Positions 42,875-52,665 of a stretch of DNA of 64,000 nt are shown in pieces; the stretch's first letter is position 1; each line of letters begins with the position of its first letter. A program made the position numbers and the translations under genes. The stretch is from Microvirga sp. TS319 (GTDB lineage: Bacteria; Pseudomonadota; Alphaproteobacteria; Rhizobiales; Beijerinckiaceae): NCBI RefSeq assembly GCF_041276405.1, contig NZ_JBGGGT010000001.1, forward strand, positions 107,501 to 171,500, given 5' to 3'. A model generated the notes under the pieces. It was given only the letters and a program-made list of their open reading frames with translations, did no database searches and was not told the DNA's origin.

Positions 42875-44212
42875 TTAACAGGGACCGGCGAAGGTCTGCC
42901 TCGCCAGTCTCGGGTAAAGCAGGGCCTGGCCGATTCCGCGTGCGCCCAGGAACAGGAGCAGCGCGATCCATAATCCGGCATTGCCGATGCTTCCCAGCGC
43001 CAGCAGGATGGCTCCATAGATGGCGAATGCCATCACCATGAGGTTGCGCATCGCCTTGGTCCAGGTCGCTCCGGTATAGATGCCGTCGAACGCGAATGCG
43101 GCGGCGCCGACGAAAGGCGACAGCGCCGCGAAGACCAGATAGTCGCGGGCATAGGCGCGTACGTCGGGATTGGTCGACACGAAATCGATGAACAATCCGC
43201 CGCCGATCAGGAAGATTGACGAAACGGCAAGACCGAACCCGAGGCTCCAGCCGAGGCTGAGATGGATCGTGCGCCGAAAGCCGCGCTCGTCGCGGGCGCC
43301 GATGCTCTGGCCGCAGAGGGTCTCGGCGGCGGTCGCGAAGCCGTCGAGAAAGTACCCGCCGATCAGGAACATGTTGTAGAGCACCGCATTCGCCGCGAGC
43401 GTCACGTCGCCCGCACGGGCGCCGAGGGCGCTGAAGATCGAAAAGGCCAGGATCAGCGCCACGTTCCGGACCATGATGTCCCGGTTCATGGCGAGCGTCT
43501 GCAGGATGGCCGCCCGGTGCATCACTTCCGCCCAGGTCACGGCGAGCGGGTTCGAGCCGAGACGGCGCAGCACCAGGATGCCGAGGCCGACACCCAGGAC
43601 CTCCGCGATGGCCGTCCCGATGGCAGCCCCCGCGATGCCGAGATGAAAGATCAGCACCAGGCCGGCCGTCAGAACGACGTTGGCGATGTTGATCGCGACC
43701 TGCAGGAGCAGGCCGAGATCCGTCCGGCCGCGCCCGAGGGTCGAGCCCAGGATCACATAATTCGCCAACGTGAACGGCGCCGCCCAGATGCGGATGAAGA
43801 AATAGGTCGAGAGGGCGCCGGTGACCGCTTCGCTCGCGCCGGCGAAGGAAAAGGCGACGGCCGCGATGGGCCATTGCAGCAGGATCAGCAGGAGGCCCGT
43901 GATCCCCGCCACCAGGAAGGCGCGGGCGAGCGCCAGGTCGACCTCGTGCCGGTTCCCCGCGCCGGTCGCCTGCGCGGTCAGGCCCGCGGTCGCCATGCGA
44001 AGGGAGCCGAAACTCCAGAATACGAAATCGAAGATCACGGCCCCCAAGGCGACCGCGCCGAGGAGATGGGCTTCGCCGAGACGCCCGATCACCGTCGCGT
44101 CGACGAGCCCCAGGAGGGGCGTCGTCACGTGCGACAGGGTCATCGGAAGGGCGAGGGTAAGGATGCGCCGGTGGGAGACTTCCGGGCGCCGGAGTTTCAG
44201 GGAGCCGTCCAT
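42875..44212 (-). CDS. MATE family efflux protein (DinF-like)
   Basis: 445 residues with 12 hydrophobic segments (first LALPMTLSHVTTPLLGLVDATVIGRLG). The DinF clade pattern is seen in DIMVRNVALILAFSIF (about residue 245) and ANAVLYNMFLIGGYFLDGFATAAETL. Cation-coupled export of organic cations or lipid-like compounds is the family role; the true substrate is unknown. In other bacteria dinF is linked to lexA, but no LexA-type box is seen before this gene. Confidence 0.88.
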   Translation of the reverse strand: MDGSLKLRRPEVSHRRILTLALPMTLSHVTTPLLGLVDATVIGRLGEAHLLGAVALGAVIFDFVFWSFGSLRMATAGLTAQATGAGNRHEVDLALARAFLVAGITGLLLILLQWPIAAVAFSFAGASEAVTGALSTYFFIRIWAAPFTLANYVILGSTLGRGRTDLGLLLQVAINIANVVLTAGLVLIFHLGIAGAAIGTAIAEVLGVGLGILVLRRLGSNPLAVTWAEVMHRAAILQTLAMNRDIMVRNVALILAFSIFSALGARAGDVTLAANAVLYNMFLIGGYFLDGFATAAETLCGQSIGARDERGFRRTIHLSLGWSLGFGLAVSSIFLIGGGLFIDFVSTNPDVRAYARDYLVFAALSPFVGAAAFAFDGIYTGATWTKAMRNLMVMAFAIYGAILLALGSIGNAGLWIALLLFLGARGIGQALLYPRLARQTFAGPC

Positions 44213-44228
44213 GGGCTGGGATGTCCGA

Positions 44229-44489
44229 TTAACGTTGGCCGAAGATCCGGGTCAGGAGCCAGAGCGGCACCACGATGACGGCTCCATAGACGACCCAGAG
44301 GCCGACCTCCTTCACCGTATCCAGGCTCAGGTCGAGGACGGAACTGATCCAGTCGAACAATCCTTGGATCAGTCCGATCGGCGTGATGTCGAGATAATGC
44401 ATGAAGGCGCCGACGAGAAGCGACAGGAAAATGAGCTTGGCCAGCACGGAGCCGGGCGAGCCGCCGAGAAACCGGGTCAGGTTGGACAT
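44229..44489 (-). CDS. DUF6460 family small membrane protein
   Basis: 86 residues with two membrane spans (FLSLLVGAFMHYLDI; VGLWVVYGAVIVVPLWLLTRI) and the conserved start MSNLTRFLGGSPGSVLAKL that I associate with DUF6460 in Rhizobiales. Function unknown. It lies 16 bases before the MATE gene on the same strand and may share its transcript. Confidence 0.78.
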   Translation of the reverse strand: MSNLTRFLGGSPGSVLAKLIFLSLLVGAFMHYLDITPIGLIQGLFDWISSVLDLSLDTVKEVGLWVVYGAVIVVPLWLLTRIFGQR

Positions 44490-44585
44490 GTCGTCTCATC
44501 TCGTCAGAAAGCGTCACTGGACGCGGGGGGGCGCGTGTGCTTCATCGCAAGGGCCGATGATGAACGCAACCCTGTCGAGCATCCC

Positions 44586-45527
44586 ATGATCGATCCTCAT
44601 CTCTTCGACCCCGCCGCCGTCAGCGAGGAGATCCGCGCCCAGAACGCGGACATCGTGGCCAAGCTCGCGGCTCTTCCCGATCCCATGTCCGTGCCGCCGT
44701 CCGTCGTGCGGGAACGGCGCGCGCAGGGCCTCGGGCCGTTTCCCCTGATGCCCTCGAGCCCCAGGGCCGAGGTCATCGAGATCGCCGGGCCCGCCGGGCC
44801 GCTTCCGCTGCGGATCATCGCCCCCGACAACCCACGGGGTGTTTATTTCCATATTCATGGCGGCGGCTGGACCTGGGGGACCGCTGCCGAGCAGGATCCC
44901 TGGCTCGACCGTCTCGCGGATCGCTGCGGGCTCGCCGTCGTGTCGGTGGAATACAGGCTCGCGCCCGAGAGCCCGTATCCTGCGGGGCCGGACGATTGCG
45001 AGGCGGCCGCCCTCTGGGTCATCCGCGAGGCTGAAAGCCGCTTCGGCACGTTCCGGCTGTTCATCGGCGGCGAATCGGCGGGGGCTCATCTCTCGGCCGT
45101 GACGCTCCTGCGTCTGCGCGACAAGCATGGCCTTACGCCGTTCCGGGGCGCGAACCTCTTCGCGGGCTGCTACGACCTGAACCTGACCCCGAGCGTCCGG
45201 CATTGGGGCCCGGAACGGCTGATCCTCAATACCAATGATATCCGGGTTTTCGCCGACAATTTCTGCGGTCGGATGAGCGACCGGACCAATCCGGACGTTT
45301 CGCCCCTCTACGCGGACCTGGAGGGGCTCCCACCGGCGCTGTTCTCGGCCGGCACGAAGGACATGCTGCTCGACGACACGCTCTTCATGGCCTCGCGCTG
45401 GGCGGCGGCGGGCAATCGGGCGGAGCTCGCCCTCTGGCCGGGCGGATGCCATGTGTTCATCCGCTTCGACAGCGCCCTGAGCGAACAGGCGCTGTCCCGG
45501 ATCGATGCCTTCCTGGAGGCGCTTTAG
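44586..45527 (+). CDS. Alpha/beta hydrolase (HSL-type esterase)
   Basis: 313 residues from ATG 44586. HSL signature: oxyanion HIHGGGW (near residue 85), VVSVEYRLAPESPYPA, nucleophile elbow GGESAGAHL, Asp in SAGTKDMLLDD, and His in GGCHVF. It hydrolyses short ester substrates; the specific one is not known. The open frame before the ATG runs back into the MATE gene region as shadow. A repeat follows immediately after the stop. Confidence 0.88.
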   Translation: MIDPHLFDPAAVSEEIRAQNADIVAKLAALPDPMSVPPSVVRERRAQGLGPFPLMPSSPRAEVIEIAGPAGPLPLRIIAPDNPRGVYFHIHGGGWTWGTAAEQDPWLDRLADRCGLAVVSVEYRLAPESPYPAGPDDCEAAALWVIREAESRFGTFRLFIGGESAGAHLSAVTLLRLRDKHGLTPFRGANLFAGCYDLNLTPSVRHWGPERLILNTNDIRVFADNFCGRMSDRTNPDVSPLYADLEGLPPALFSAGTKDMLLDDTLFMASRWAAAGNRAELALWPGGCHVFIRFDSALSEQALSRIDAFLEAL

Positions 45528-45584
45528 CGCATCGTGGGAGCATCGGACCCAAAAGTGCAAATCCACTTTTGGGTCCGATGCTCC
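45528..45584. repeat. Dispersed palindromic repeat, locus 5
   Basis: Starts right after the stop codon of the esterase: GCGCATCGTG, then GAGCATCGGACCCAAAAGTG and its mirror CCACTTTTGGGTCCGATGCTCC. Perfect palindrome arms of about 20 bases. Confidence 0.85.
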
Positions 45585-45655
45585 GAGCCGCCACCCGAAG
45601 CCCTCATGCGGAGGTCCGGGGTGGGGACGATGATCTTGTGCGGGATCTTGGCGCT

Positions 45656-46327
45656 CTAATCCGCGCCGGCCGGAGAGGGGCGCTGGGTCACGCCGATCTT
45701 GGAGGCGGCGATCACGGCCTGGGTGCGGCTGTCGACGCCGAGCTTGTCGAGAATGGCGGAAACGTGGGCCTTCACGGTCGCTTCGGATACGCCAAGCTCA
45801 TAGGCGATCTGCTTGTTGAGCAGTCCCTCCGAGAGCATGGTCAGCACGCGGACCTGCTGGGGGGTGAGGGTGCCGAGGCGGCGGACCAGGTCGGCGGTCT
45901 CCACGTCCTCGGCGGCGGAGAGGTCCACATCCGGCGGGGTCCAGGTGTCACCGGCCAGCACCGCCTGGATGGCGCCGCCGATACTGTCGATGTCGATGGA
46001 TTTCGGGATAAAGCCCGAGGCGCCGAAATCCATGGCCCGGCGGATCACATTGGGCTCTTCCGTGGCGGACACGATGACGACCGGCAGTTCGGGATACTGC
46101 GCCCTCAACGACATGAGCCCGGAAAAACCCTGGACGCCGGGCATCGTCAGATCCAGCAGGATCAGATCGACGTCCCGCTCCTGGGCCAGGGATGCGTTGA
46201 GGTCGTCCATGCCGCTCGCCTCGATGACCCGGGCCTCGGGCATGATGGAAGCGACGGACTGCCTCAGCGCGCCGCGAAACAGCGGATGGTCATCGGCGAT
46301 GATGATCGTGGTGTTCTGACCCTGCAC
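45656..46327 (-). CDS. NarL/FixJ-type response regulator
   Basis: 223 residues. Receiver domain with acidic pair ADDHP, phosphoacceptor Asp in DLILLDLTMPG (near residue 58), and Lys in GFIPKSI. C-terminal LuxR HTH: LTPQQVRVLTMLSEGLLNKQIAYELGVSEATVKAHVSAILDKL. Its partner kinase is not nearby. Target genes unknown; the neighbours on either side are on other transcripts. Confidence 0.92.
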   Translation of the reverse strand: MQGQNTTIIIADDHPLFRGALRQSVASIMPEARVIEASGMDDLNASLAQERDVDLILLDLTMPGVQGFSGLMSLRAQYPELPVVIVSATEEPNVIRRAMDFGASGFIPKSIDIDSIGGAIQAVLAGDTWTPPDVDLSAAEDVETADLVRRLGTLTPQQVRVLTMLSEGLLNKQIAYELGVSEATVKAHVSAILDKLGVDSRTQAVIAASKIGVTQRPSPAGAD

Positions 46328-46463
46328 TGCTGCCTTCTCCCACGAGAGCTTTTGTGAGCCTTAGCCGCATCCTCGCCGAAATGGCAAGGCGGCAATCGCG
46401 GGCCCTGCTCATTCTACCGGGAAAGATCGGCGGATAATATATGGAAACATACGGGGGGTAGAG

Positions 46464-46916
46464 TTATGCCCCGATGAGATGAAGGATGATGTCCCGTCGA
46501 TGCGGGCTGTCCCGGTGCTCGGCGAGGTAAAGGCCCTGCCAAGTGCCGAGGGCCATCTGTCCCTCCATGACGGGAATGCTCAGGGAGACGCCCGACAGGA
46601 CGGTGCGGATATGGGCGGGCATGTCGTCTGGACCTTCCGTGGAATGGATATAGTCCGCGTCCCGGGGCGCCAGCCGGTCGAAGGCCGCCATCAGGTCGAC
46701 GCGAACGTCGGGGTCGGCGTTCTCCTGGATGAGCAGGGAGGCGGAGGTATGGCGGCAGAAGACCGTCAGAAGGCCGTGCAGGATGCCCGTGCCGAAGACC
46801 CAGCGGGAAACCGCGTCGGTGATGTCGACGAGACCCTGGCCTTCGGTATCCACGAGGAGCCGCCCATTAACCTGCTGGGTTACGCTGCCTTCGGAAAGGG
46901 TTTCCACGTTCAGCAT
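46464..46916 (-). CDS. YjbQ family protein (UPF0047)
   Basis: 150 residues. Matches YjbQ: FCRHTSASLLIQENADPDVRVDLMAAFDRLAP, EGPDDMPAHIRTVLSGVSLSIPVMEGQMALGTWQGLYLAEHRD, the latter with the conserved H and GTWQ. Members show weak thiamine-phosphate-synthase-like activity, but the physiological role is unclear. It lies two bases after the ligase gene on the same strand, likely co-transcribed. Confidence 0.9.
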   Translation of the reverse strand: MLNVETLSEGSVTQQVNGRLLVDTEGQGLVDITDAVSRWVFGTGILHGLLTVFCRHTSASLLIQENADPDVRVDLMAAFDRLAPRDADYIHSTEGPDDMPAHIRTVLSGVSLSIPVMEGQMALGTWQGLYLAEHRDSPHRRDIILHLIGA

Positions 46917-46918
46917 CG

Positions 46919-48685
46919 TCAGGACTCCTGACTTTTGAGGGGGTGAATTTCCTTTTCGCCCCGTTCCAGGATCTTTTCCAGGGTCTCGATCCGGTCTGCC
47001 TCGGCAGCAGGCTTGTCCCAGCGGATGCGGTTGATCCGGGGAAACCGCATGGCGACCCCCGACTTGTGCCGGGTCGAACGCTGCAGGCCTTCGAAAGCGA
47101 CTTCCAGAACGAGCCCGCGATCCCTCCCGTATTCGACCTCCCGCACGGGGCCGAAGCGGTTGACCGTGTGGTTGCGGACATAGCGGTCCAGTTTCACGAG
47201 TTCCTCATCGGTGAAGCCGTGATAGGCCTTGCCGACGGGCACCAGCTCCTCCCCATTCGCGCCATCGCGCCAAACGCCGAAGGTGTAGTCGGAATAGAAG
47301 GACGAGCGCTTCCCGTGCCCCCGCTGTCCGTACATCATCACCGCATCGACAAGGTAAGGATCGCGTTTCCACTTATACCAGTAACCCTTGGGCCGGCCAG
47401 GGAGGTACGGGCTGTTCGCCCGTTTGATCATGCAGCCCTCGATCGCGTCCGCGTCGGGGCCTGCGCCGACGGAGGCCGGATCGGCGCGGGCGGCCGCCAG
47501 CTCCTCCCAGGTCTCGAACGGGACCATCGGTGAGAGGTCGATGCGCGGATCTCCGATGCGGGCCACGAGCGCCTCGAGCCGTTTGCGCCGCTCGACGAAG
47601 GGACGATCGCGCAGGTCCTCATCGCCTTCGGTGAGAATGTCGTAAACGCGCAGATGCGCCGGAAACTCGGCGATGAGCTTTGGCGTGACCGCCTTCCGGT
47701 TGAGCCGCTGCTGCAAGACGTTGAAGCTCTGCACCAGGCCGTTGCGCACGATCAGCAACTCGCCGTCGATGGCGCCTTCGAAATCCAAGGCTTCCAACAG
47801 GTCGGGAAAGGCGCGCGAGACGTCCTCGCCCGTCCGGGAGTAGATGCGCCGTACCGGTCGCCCGTGGCTGTCATGGCCTGCGACCGCCTGCAGGCGAATG
47901 CCGTCCCATTTCCACTCGGCGAGAAAATCGGAAGGGTCAAGCTTCTCGAAATCCTCGTCCTCCAGCGGATGGGAGAGCATCGGCGGGCGAAACGGAGCAG
48001 GATTGCCGGATTCGGGCTTCGGTCCGAGACCCTCGACCCAGGCGAAGAGATCTGCATAGGGCGCGTCCAGCCCGTGCCAGATCAACTCGACTTCGTCGGG
48101 CTCGATATCGCCGAGCTGTGCGACCGCCGTTTTCGCCAGCCGGGCCGAAACGCCTACCCGCAGCTCCCGGGTGATCAGCTTCAGGAGCGCCCAGCGTCCG
48201 GTCTCGTCGAGGGCATCGAGCCAGCCTGCGACTTTCGCGGGCAGATCGCTCTTGCCCGTCGTCGCCAGGGTCTCGACCACTTCGGTGAGAGTGGGGACAT
48301 GCGGGGGCGGGTTGTTGTGGCCGACAGAGGGCAGAGCCTGTTCCTCCGTCCCTTCCGGGGAAGAGGGAGCCGTGGGGGCATCGTGGACGACGCGGGCCGC
48401 CTCGGCATGCCCGGGCGAAGGCCAGATCAACGCCACCGTTTCGGCGAGGTCGCCCACATAGTGATAGGACATTCGGAACAGTTCCGGATCCGTACGCTCC
48501 TCCACGAGACCCCGGATCAGACCGGGCTTCGCCTCCTTGAACATCAGCGAATTGGTCATGGCGGCCAGCGCATAGCCGCGCTCCGGATCGGGCGTGTGGC
48601 GGAAATAATCCACGATGAGTCGGAGTTTCGCGTTGCGGCGCGGCTCATAAGCCAGGCGGTCGAGAAGAGCGGCGAAACGGTTCAT
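46919..48685 (-). CDS. ATP-dependent DNA ligase (ligase-associated damage response set)
   Basis: 588 residues from ATG 48685. The adenylation Lys is in AEWKWDGIR (motif I, near residue 255), motif III has FEGAIDGELL, motif IV EGCMIKR, motif V YWYKWKR; N-terminal domain typical of bacterial LigC-like ligases; C-terminal OB fold ends in RINRIRWDKPAAEAD. It seals nicks with ATP. In this set it is encoded after the exonuclease (ATGA overlap), with a Lhr-like helicase and PdeM nearby on the other strand. The order matches the cisplatin-damage-type set. Confidence 0.92.
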   Translation of the reverse strand: MNRFAALLDRLAYEPRRNAKLRLIVDYFRHTPDPERGYALAAMTNSLMFKEAKPGLIRGLVEERTDPELFRMSYHYVGDLAETVALIWPSPGHAEAARVVHDAPTAPSSPEGTEEQALPSVGHNNPPPHVPTLTEVVETLATTGKSDLPAKVAGWLDALDETGRWALLKLITRELRVGVSARLAKTAVAQLGDIEPDEVELIWHGLDAPYADLFAWVEGLGPKPESGNPAPFRPPMLSHPLEDEDFEKLDPSDFLAEWKWDGIRLQAVAGHDSHGRPVRRIYSRTGEDVSRAFPDLLEALDFEGAIDGELLIVRNGLVQSFNVLQQRLNRKAVTPKLIAEFPAHLRVYDILTEGDEDLRDRPFVERRKRLEALVARIGDPRIDLSPMVPFETWEELAAARADPASVGAGPDADAIEGCMIKRANSPYLPGRPKGYWYKWKRDPYLVDAVMMYGQRGHGKRSSFYSDYTFGVWRDGANGEELVPVGKAYHGFTDEELVKLDRYVRNHTVNRFGPVREVEYGRDRGLVLEVAFEGLQRSTRHKSGVAMRFPRINRIRWDKPAAEADRIETLEKILERGEKEIHPLKSQES

Positions 48686-49725
48686 GCCTCGCCTCCGGCC
48701 TGCTGTGCTTCCTCTCCTTCGCCTTCGTCGCCGTAGCCCAGCATATGCAGGGGACGCGCCTTGATGCCGTGGGTGCCGCACCAATGGACCAGCGCATCCT
48801 CCTGGCCATGGGTGACCCAGACCTCGCCCGCGCCGGTTTCCCGGATCGTGCGGCACAGATCGTCCCAATCGGAATGGTCGGAGATCACCAGCGGCAGTTC
48901 CACGCCCTTCTGGCGCGCCCGCGCCCGCACGCGCATCCAGCCCGAGGCGAAGCACGTCACCGGATCGGGAAAGCGGCGGGACCAGAGGTCTTGAATGGAG
49001 GAGGGCGGGCAGATGACGATGGCGCCGGCGAGCTTCGAGCGCTCCGACGCCACGACCTTCGGCGTGTCTCCCAAGGGAATGCCTTCGGATTTATAGAACT
49101 CCGTCAGCCTTTCCATGGCGCCGTGCAGATAGATCGGAGGGTCGTAGCCCTCTTCCCGCAGCAGCGCCATGACCCGTTGCGCCTTGCCCAGGGCATAGGC
49201 TCCGACGATGTGCGTGCGCTCGGGAAAGAGAGCGACGGAATCGAGGAGCTTGCGCACTTCGTCTCTCGTATCGGGATGACGGAAGACGGGAAGCCCGAAG
49301 GTGGCTTCCGTGATGAAGATGTCGCAGGGCACGAGTTCGTATGGCAGGCAGGTCGGGTCTTCGGCGCGCTTGTAGTCGCCCGAGACCACGACGCGCGTGC
49401 CGCCCGCCTCTATGGAGATCTGGGCCGAGCCCAGCACGTGCCCGGCGGGCGTGAAACGCACGGTCACGTCGCCGAGCCGCATGCCCTCGCCGAGCGGTGC
49501 TTCCTGCAGGCTTCCGGCAAAGTCCCCGCCGTAGCGCACCCCCATGATCAGCAAGGTCTCCCGGGTGGCCAGGACGGCCCCATGGCCCGAGCGCGCATGA
49601 TCGGAATGACCATGCGTGACGAGGGCCCGCTTCACGGGCCGGACCGGGTCGATATGGAAATCCCCGAGAGGGCAGTAGAGTCCTTGCGGGGTCTGGGTAA
49701 GGATGTCGGTGGAGCGCAACGCCAT
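48682..49725 (-). CDS. Ligase-associated DNA exonuclease (metallo-beta-lactamase fold)
   Basis: 347 residues from ATG 49725. MBL metal motif THGHSDH (near residue 38) followed by GDYKRAEDP and ITEATFGLPVF; C-terminal beta-CASP-type elements include AYALGKAQRVM, VICPPSSIQ, SDHSDWDDL and THGQEDALV. These are related to mRNA 3'-end processing factors and act on DNA ends in the ligase-associated pathway. The gene begins the minus-strand operon exo-lig-yjbQ. Confidence 0.9.
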   Translation of the reverse strand: MALRSTDILTQTPQGLYCPLGDFHIDPVRPVKRALVTHGHSDHARSGHGAVLATRETLLIMGVRYGGDFAGSLQEAPLGEGMRLGDVTVRFTPAGHVLGSAQISIEAGGTRVVVSGDYKRAEDPTCLPYELVPCDIFITEATFGLPVFRHPDTRDEVRKLLDSVALFPERTHIVGAYALGKAQRVMALLREEGYDPPIYLHGAMERLTEFYKSEGIPLGDTPKVVASERSKLAGAIVICPPSSIQDLWSRRFPDPVTCFASGWMRVRARARQKGVELPLVISDHSDWDDLCRTIRETGAGEVWVTHGQEDALVHWCGTHGIKARPLHMLGYGDEGEGEEAQQAGGEA

Positions 49726-49864
49726 GGATGGGAATATAGTATGCCGTTCGGCAATGTCAGGTTGCGCGGCCATCTGCCGTCGAACCTGGCCCTCACGGTC
49801 GAGCTTGGCTTGATCCAGGCCTCGCAGAAGCCCACATGGCAGGCGATGCAAGAGGAGCGACGGC

Positions 49865-50812
49865 ATGCGCGCGATGGTGATCACACGGTTCGGCGGTCCC
49901 GATGTCTTCGAGCTTCGGGATATCGAGCGCCCCGAGCCGGGGCCGGGCCAGGTTCTCGTGCGGGTCATCGCCTCCGGAACCAATCCCGTCGACGCCAAGA
50001 TCCGGCAGGCGGGATCCTGGGCCCAGATCCCGTTCCCGGCCGTGCTGGGCTATGACGTGTCCGGCGTCATCGAGGAGGTCGGTCCCGGCGTGACCGAGTT
50101 CAAGGCCGGCGACGAGGTGTTCTATACGCCCGAGATCTTCGGCAATCCGCTCGGCAGCTATGCGGAATACACCGTCGCCTCCGCCGGCATCGTGGCGCGC
50201 AAGCCTGCAAATCTGAGCCATGTCGAGGCTGCCGGAATCCCGCTGGCAGGCGGAACTGCCTGGGAGGCGGTCATCCGTCGTCTGAACGTAAGGCCAGGCG
50301 AGACCGTCCTCATTCATGGGGGCGCCGGAGGCGTAGGTTCCTTTGCGGTCCAATTCGCCAAAGCGGCCGGTGCGCGTGTGATCGCGACGGCCAGCAAGGC
50401 CAACCATCCGGCTCTGCGCGAGCTCGGGGCGGACGTGGCGATCGACTATCGCGCTCCCGATGCGGTCGAGCGGATCATGAAGGAGGCAGGCGGCAGCGTC
50501 GATGCCGCCTTCGATACCGCAGGCGGCAACGTGCCGATGAGCACGCTGGTCACCCGGCCCTTCGGGCGGATCGCCACCATTCTTCCGCCGAACGGCGATC
50601 TGAACGCCCTCTACACCAAGAACCAGACCCTTTTCGGCACGTTCCTGATGCGCGAGGGGGCGCGGTTGCGGGAGATGACGCCGCTCTTCGAGCGCGGGCA
50701 GGCCAAGGTCGTCGTGGACGAGGTTCTGCCGCTCGACGAGGTATCGATCGCCCATGAGCGGCTGGATTCGGGGCATGGCCGCGGCAAGGTCATCCTCCGC
50801 GTCGGCCATTAA
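49865..50812 (+). CDS. Zinc-independent quinone oxidoreductase (MDR family)
   Basis: 315 residues, ATG 49865 after GAGGAG. MDR fold with N-terminal GroES domain (FGGPDVFELRDIERPEPGPGQVLVRVIASGTNPVDAKIRQ) and Rossmann ILIHGGAGGVGSFAVQFAKAAGARVIATAS. No zinc ligands. It uses NADPH to reduce quinones or enones; substrate not known. It separates the two halves of the ligase-associated gene set. Confidence 0.9.
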   Translation: MRAMVITRFGGPDVFELRDIERPEPGPGQVLVRVIASGTNPVDAKIRQAGSWAQIPFPAVLGYDVSGVIEEVGPGVTEFKAGDEVFYTPEIFGNPLGSYAEYTVASAGIVARKPANLSHVEAAGIPLAGGTAWEAVIRRLNVRPGETVLIHGGAGGVGSFAVQFAKAAGARVIATASKANHPALRELGADVAIDYRAPDAVERIMKEAGGSVDAAFDTAGGNVPMSTLVTRPFGRIATILPPNGDLNALYTKNQTLFGTFLMREGARLREMTPLFERGQAKVVVDEVLPLDEVSIAHERLDSGHGRGKVILRVGH

Positions 50813-50880
50813 GGCTGTGCACGGCGCAAGGGCCGTGCTTCGGCATTGACAGCCCTTCGGCGCTGCCTCATGGCAAAGCA

Positions 50881-51810
50881 ATGCTGTTGCCCCACTCCTT
50901 CCGCTCCTCCGGCGATGTCCTTGCCGACCGACGCTACGAATATGCCAGCGCGGCTTTCGAGGAGCGCGATTTCGAGGCTGCCGCGGACCTGGCCCGGCAG
51001 GTCCTGGAGCTTGCCCCCGGTTTTGCTCCGGCCCATGCTCTCCTGGGGCGTGCAATGGCCGAGCTCGGAGCGCAGGAGCCGGCCGTCGCGGCCTTGCGGC
51101 GAGCACTGGAGCTCGAGCCGCAAGATGTCCTGGGCGTGCGCCTCGATCTTGCCCGTCTCGGTGCGGTCCCGGCCGATGCGGCGATGACCGACAGCTATGT
51201 GCGGGCGCTGTTCGACGAGTATGCCCCCAAGTTCGAGCGGCATCTCACCAGAGGCCTGGCCTATCGGGGGCCGGAGCTTATCGCCGATGCGCTGCGCCGG
51301 GCCTGTTCCGAGCGGATCAAGGATTACAGGTTCGGGCGAGGCATCGATCTCGGCTGCGGGACGGGCCTGATGGGGCAGGCGCTCGACGGCGCGTGCGCGT
51401 CGCTGGTGGGTGTCGATCTCTCGCCGCGCATGCTCGAGAAAGCGGCCGGGACGAAGCTCTATGACGCCCTCCATGAGGGCGAACTCGCCTCGTTTCTGAA
51501 GACGCGCCCGGATGGCGAGGCCGATCTCGTGGTGGCGGCGGACGTGTTCGTCTACATGGCTGCGCTCGACGAGGTTTTTCGGGAAGCCCATCGCGTCTTG
51601 AGGCGTGACGGGCTCTTCGCCTTCACGGTCCAGGCGCATGATGGAGACGGCTTCGTTCTCGGCGCCGACGCGCGCTATGCGCACAGCGAGCGCTATCTGC
51701 GCGGCCTGGCGGACGAGACCGGGTTCATGGCCGTGATCCTGGAACGGGTCTCGACCCGGGAAGACCGTGGCGTGCCGGTTCCCGGGCTTCTGGTGGTGAT
51801 GCAGCGTTGA
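50881..51810 (+). CDS. TPR-containing class I methyltransferase
   Basis: 309 residues. Tandem TPR helices at about 20-90 (RYEYASAAFEERDFEAAADLARQVLELAPGFAPAHALLGRAMAELG) then a SAM-binding domain with GIDLGCGTGLMGQAL (near residue 160), DLSPRMLEKA, DLVVAADVFVYMAALD and VLRRDGLFAFT. Arrangement suggests a small-molecule or protein methyltransferase that docks a partner with its TPR. Ribosome site is weak (AAAGCA); start uncertain. Stop lies five bases before the converging SDR gene. Confidence 0.82.
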   Translation: MLLPHSFRSSGDVLADRRYEYASAAFEERDFEAAADLARQVLELAPGFAPAHALLGRAMAELGAQEPAVAALRRALELEPQDVLGVRLDLARLGAVPADAAMTDSYVRALFDEYAPKFERHLTRGLAYRGPELIADALRRACSERIKDYRFGRGIDLGCGTGLMGQALDGACASLVGVDLSPRMLEKAAGTKLYDALHEGELASFLKTRPDGEADLVVAADVFVYMAALDEVFREAHRVLRRDGLFAFTVQAHDGDGFVLGADARYAHSERYLRGLADETGFMAVILERVSTREDRGVPVPGLLVVMQR

Positions 51811-51814
51811 ACGG

Positions 51815-52633
51815 TTACGCGTCGGGCATCGACGGGTGCGGCGCGGATTCCCAGCAGCCCAGCACCGATTGATCGAAATCGATGATCGAGCCCGTCATAA
51901 GGCCGGATTCGGCGCTGGCGAGGAATGCGACGGCACGCGCCACTTCCGCGGGATCGAGCAGCCGGCCGAAGGGCTGTTCCTTCGCGGCCTGTTCGAGCCA
52001 GCCGTCCTGCGCGCCGTGATAGGTGCGCATGATGCGATCCTCTCCCGGGGTGCTCATCCAGCCGATATTGAGGCCGTTCACCCGGATGCGCCACGGCATG
52101 AGACTGAAGGCGGCGTTCTTGGTGAGGGTCGCGAGCGCTCCCTTAGAGCCGCAATAGGCGGAGATGAAAGGCTGGCCGCCATGGGCCGACATGGAAAGGA
52201 TGTTGATCATCGCGCCTTCGATCTTCTCGCGGCGCATGATCTTGGCGGCCTCCTGCATGAGAAAGAAGGGGGCGCGCACGTTCACGGCGAACATGCGGTC
52301 GAACAGCTCAGGGCTCGTATCGAAGATCGTGCCGCGGTCGGTCATGCCAGCCGCATTCACCAGCACGTCGACCCGTCCGAACACGTCGTCCGCCCGTGCG
52401 GTCACGGCGCGTGCCGCGTCGAGATCGGCAAGATCGGCCCTGACGAACTCCGTGCGGCAGCCCTGCGCCGTGATGGCCCGCGCCACGGCCTCGCCCCGTT
52501 CCGCGTTGCGGCCGCAGATGACGAGGCCCGCGGCGCCGCGCTCGGCAAGCGTCCGGGCAATGGTTTCCCCGACGCCCTGGGTTCCTCCCGTGACGACGGC
52601 GATGGCGTTCTTGAATTGGTTCGAACTGGTCAT
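51815..52633 (-). CDS. SDR family oxidoreductase
   Basis: 272 residues. NAD(P)-binding TGGTQGVGETIARTL, NAAG (NVLVNAAGMTDR), Ser in LSMSAHGG and YxxxK in SAYCGSKGALATL. Classical short-chain dehydrogenase of unknown substrate. Followed on the upstream side by a palindromic repeat. Convergent with the methyltransferase gene. Confidence 0.9.
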   Translation of the reverse strand: MTSSNQFKNAIAVVTGGTQGVGETIARTLAERGAAGLVICGRNAERGEAVARAITAQGCRTEFVRADLADLDAARAVTARADDVFGRVDVLVNAAGMTDRGTIFDTSPELFDRMFAVNVRAPFFLMQEAAKIMRREKIEGAMINILSMSAHGGQPFISAYCGSKGALATLTKNAAFSLMPWRIRVNGLNIGWMSTPGEDRIMRTYHGAQDGWLEQAAKEQPFGRLLDPAEVARAVAFLASAESGLMTGSIIDFDQSVLGCWESAPHPSMPDA

Positions 52634-52665
52634 GGCGCTTCCTGTGGTAGTCGTTTTGCCGGCTT

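Noticed and set aside
42875..44212. MATE gene as part of the SOS regulon (dinF by name)
   Set aside because: No LexA-type box in the short upstream space or before the DUF6460 gene, so only the family likeness remains.
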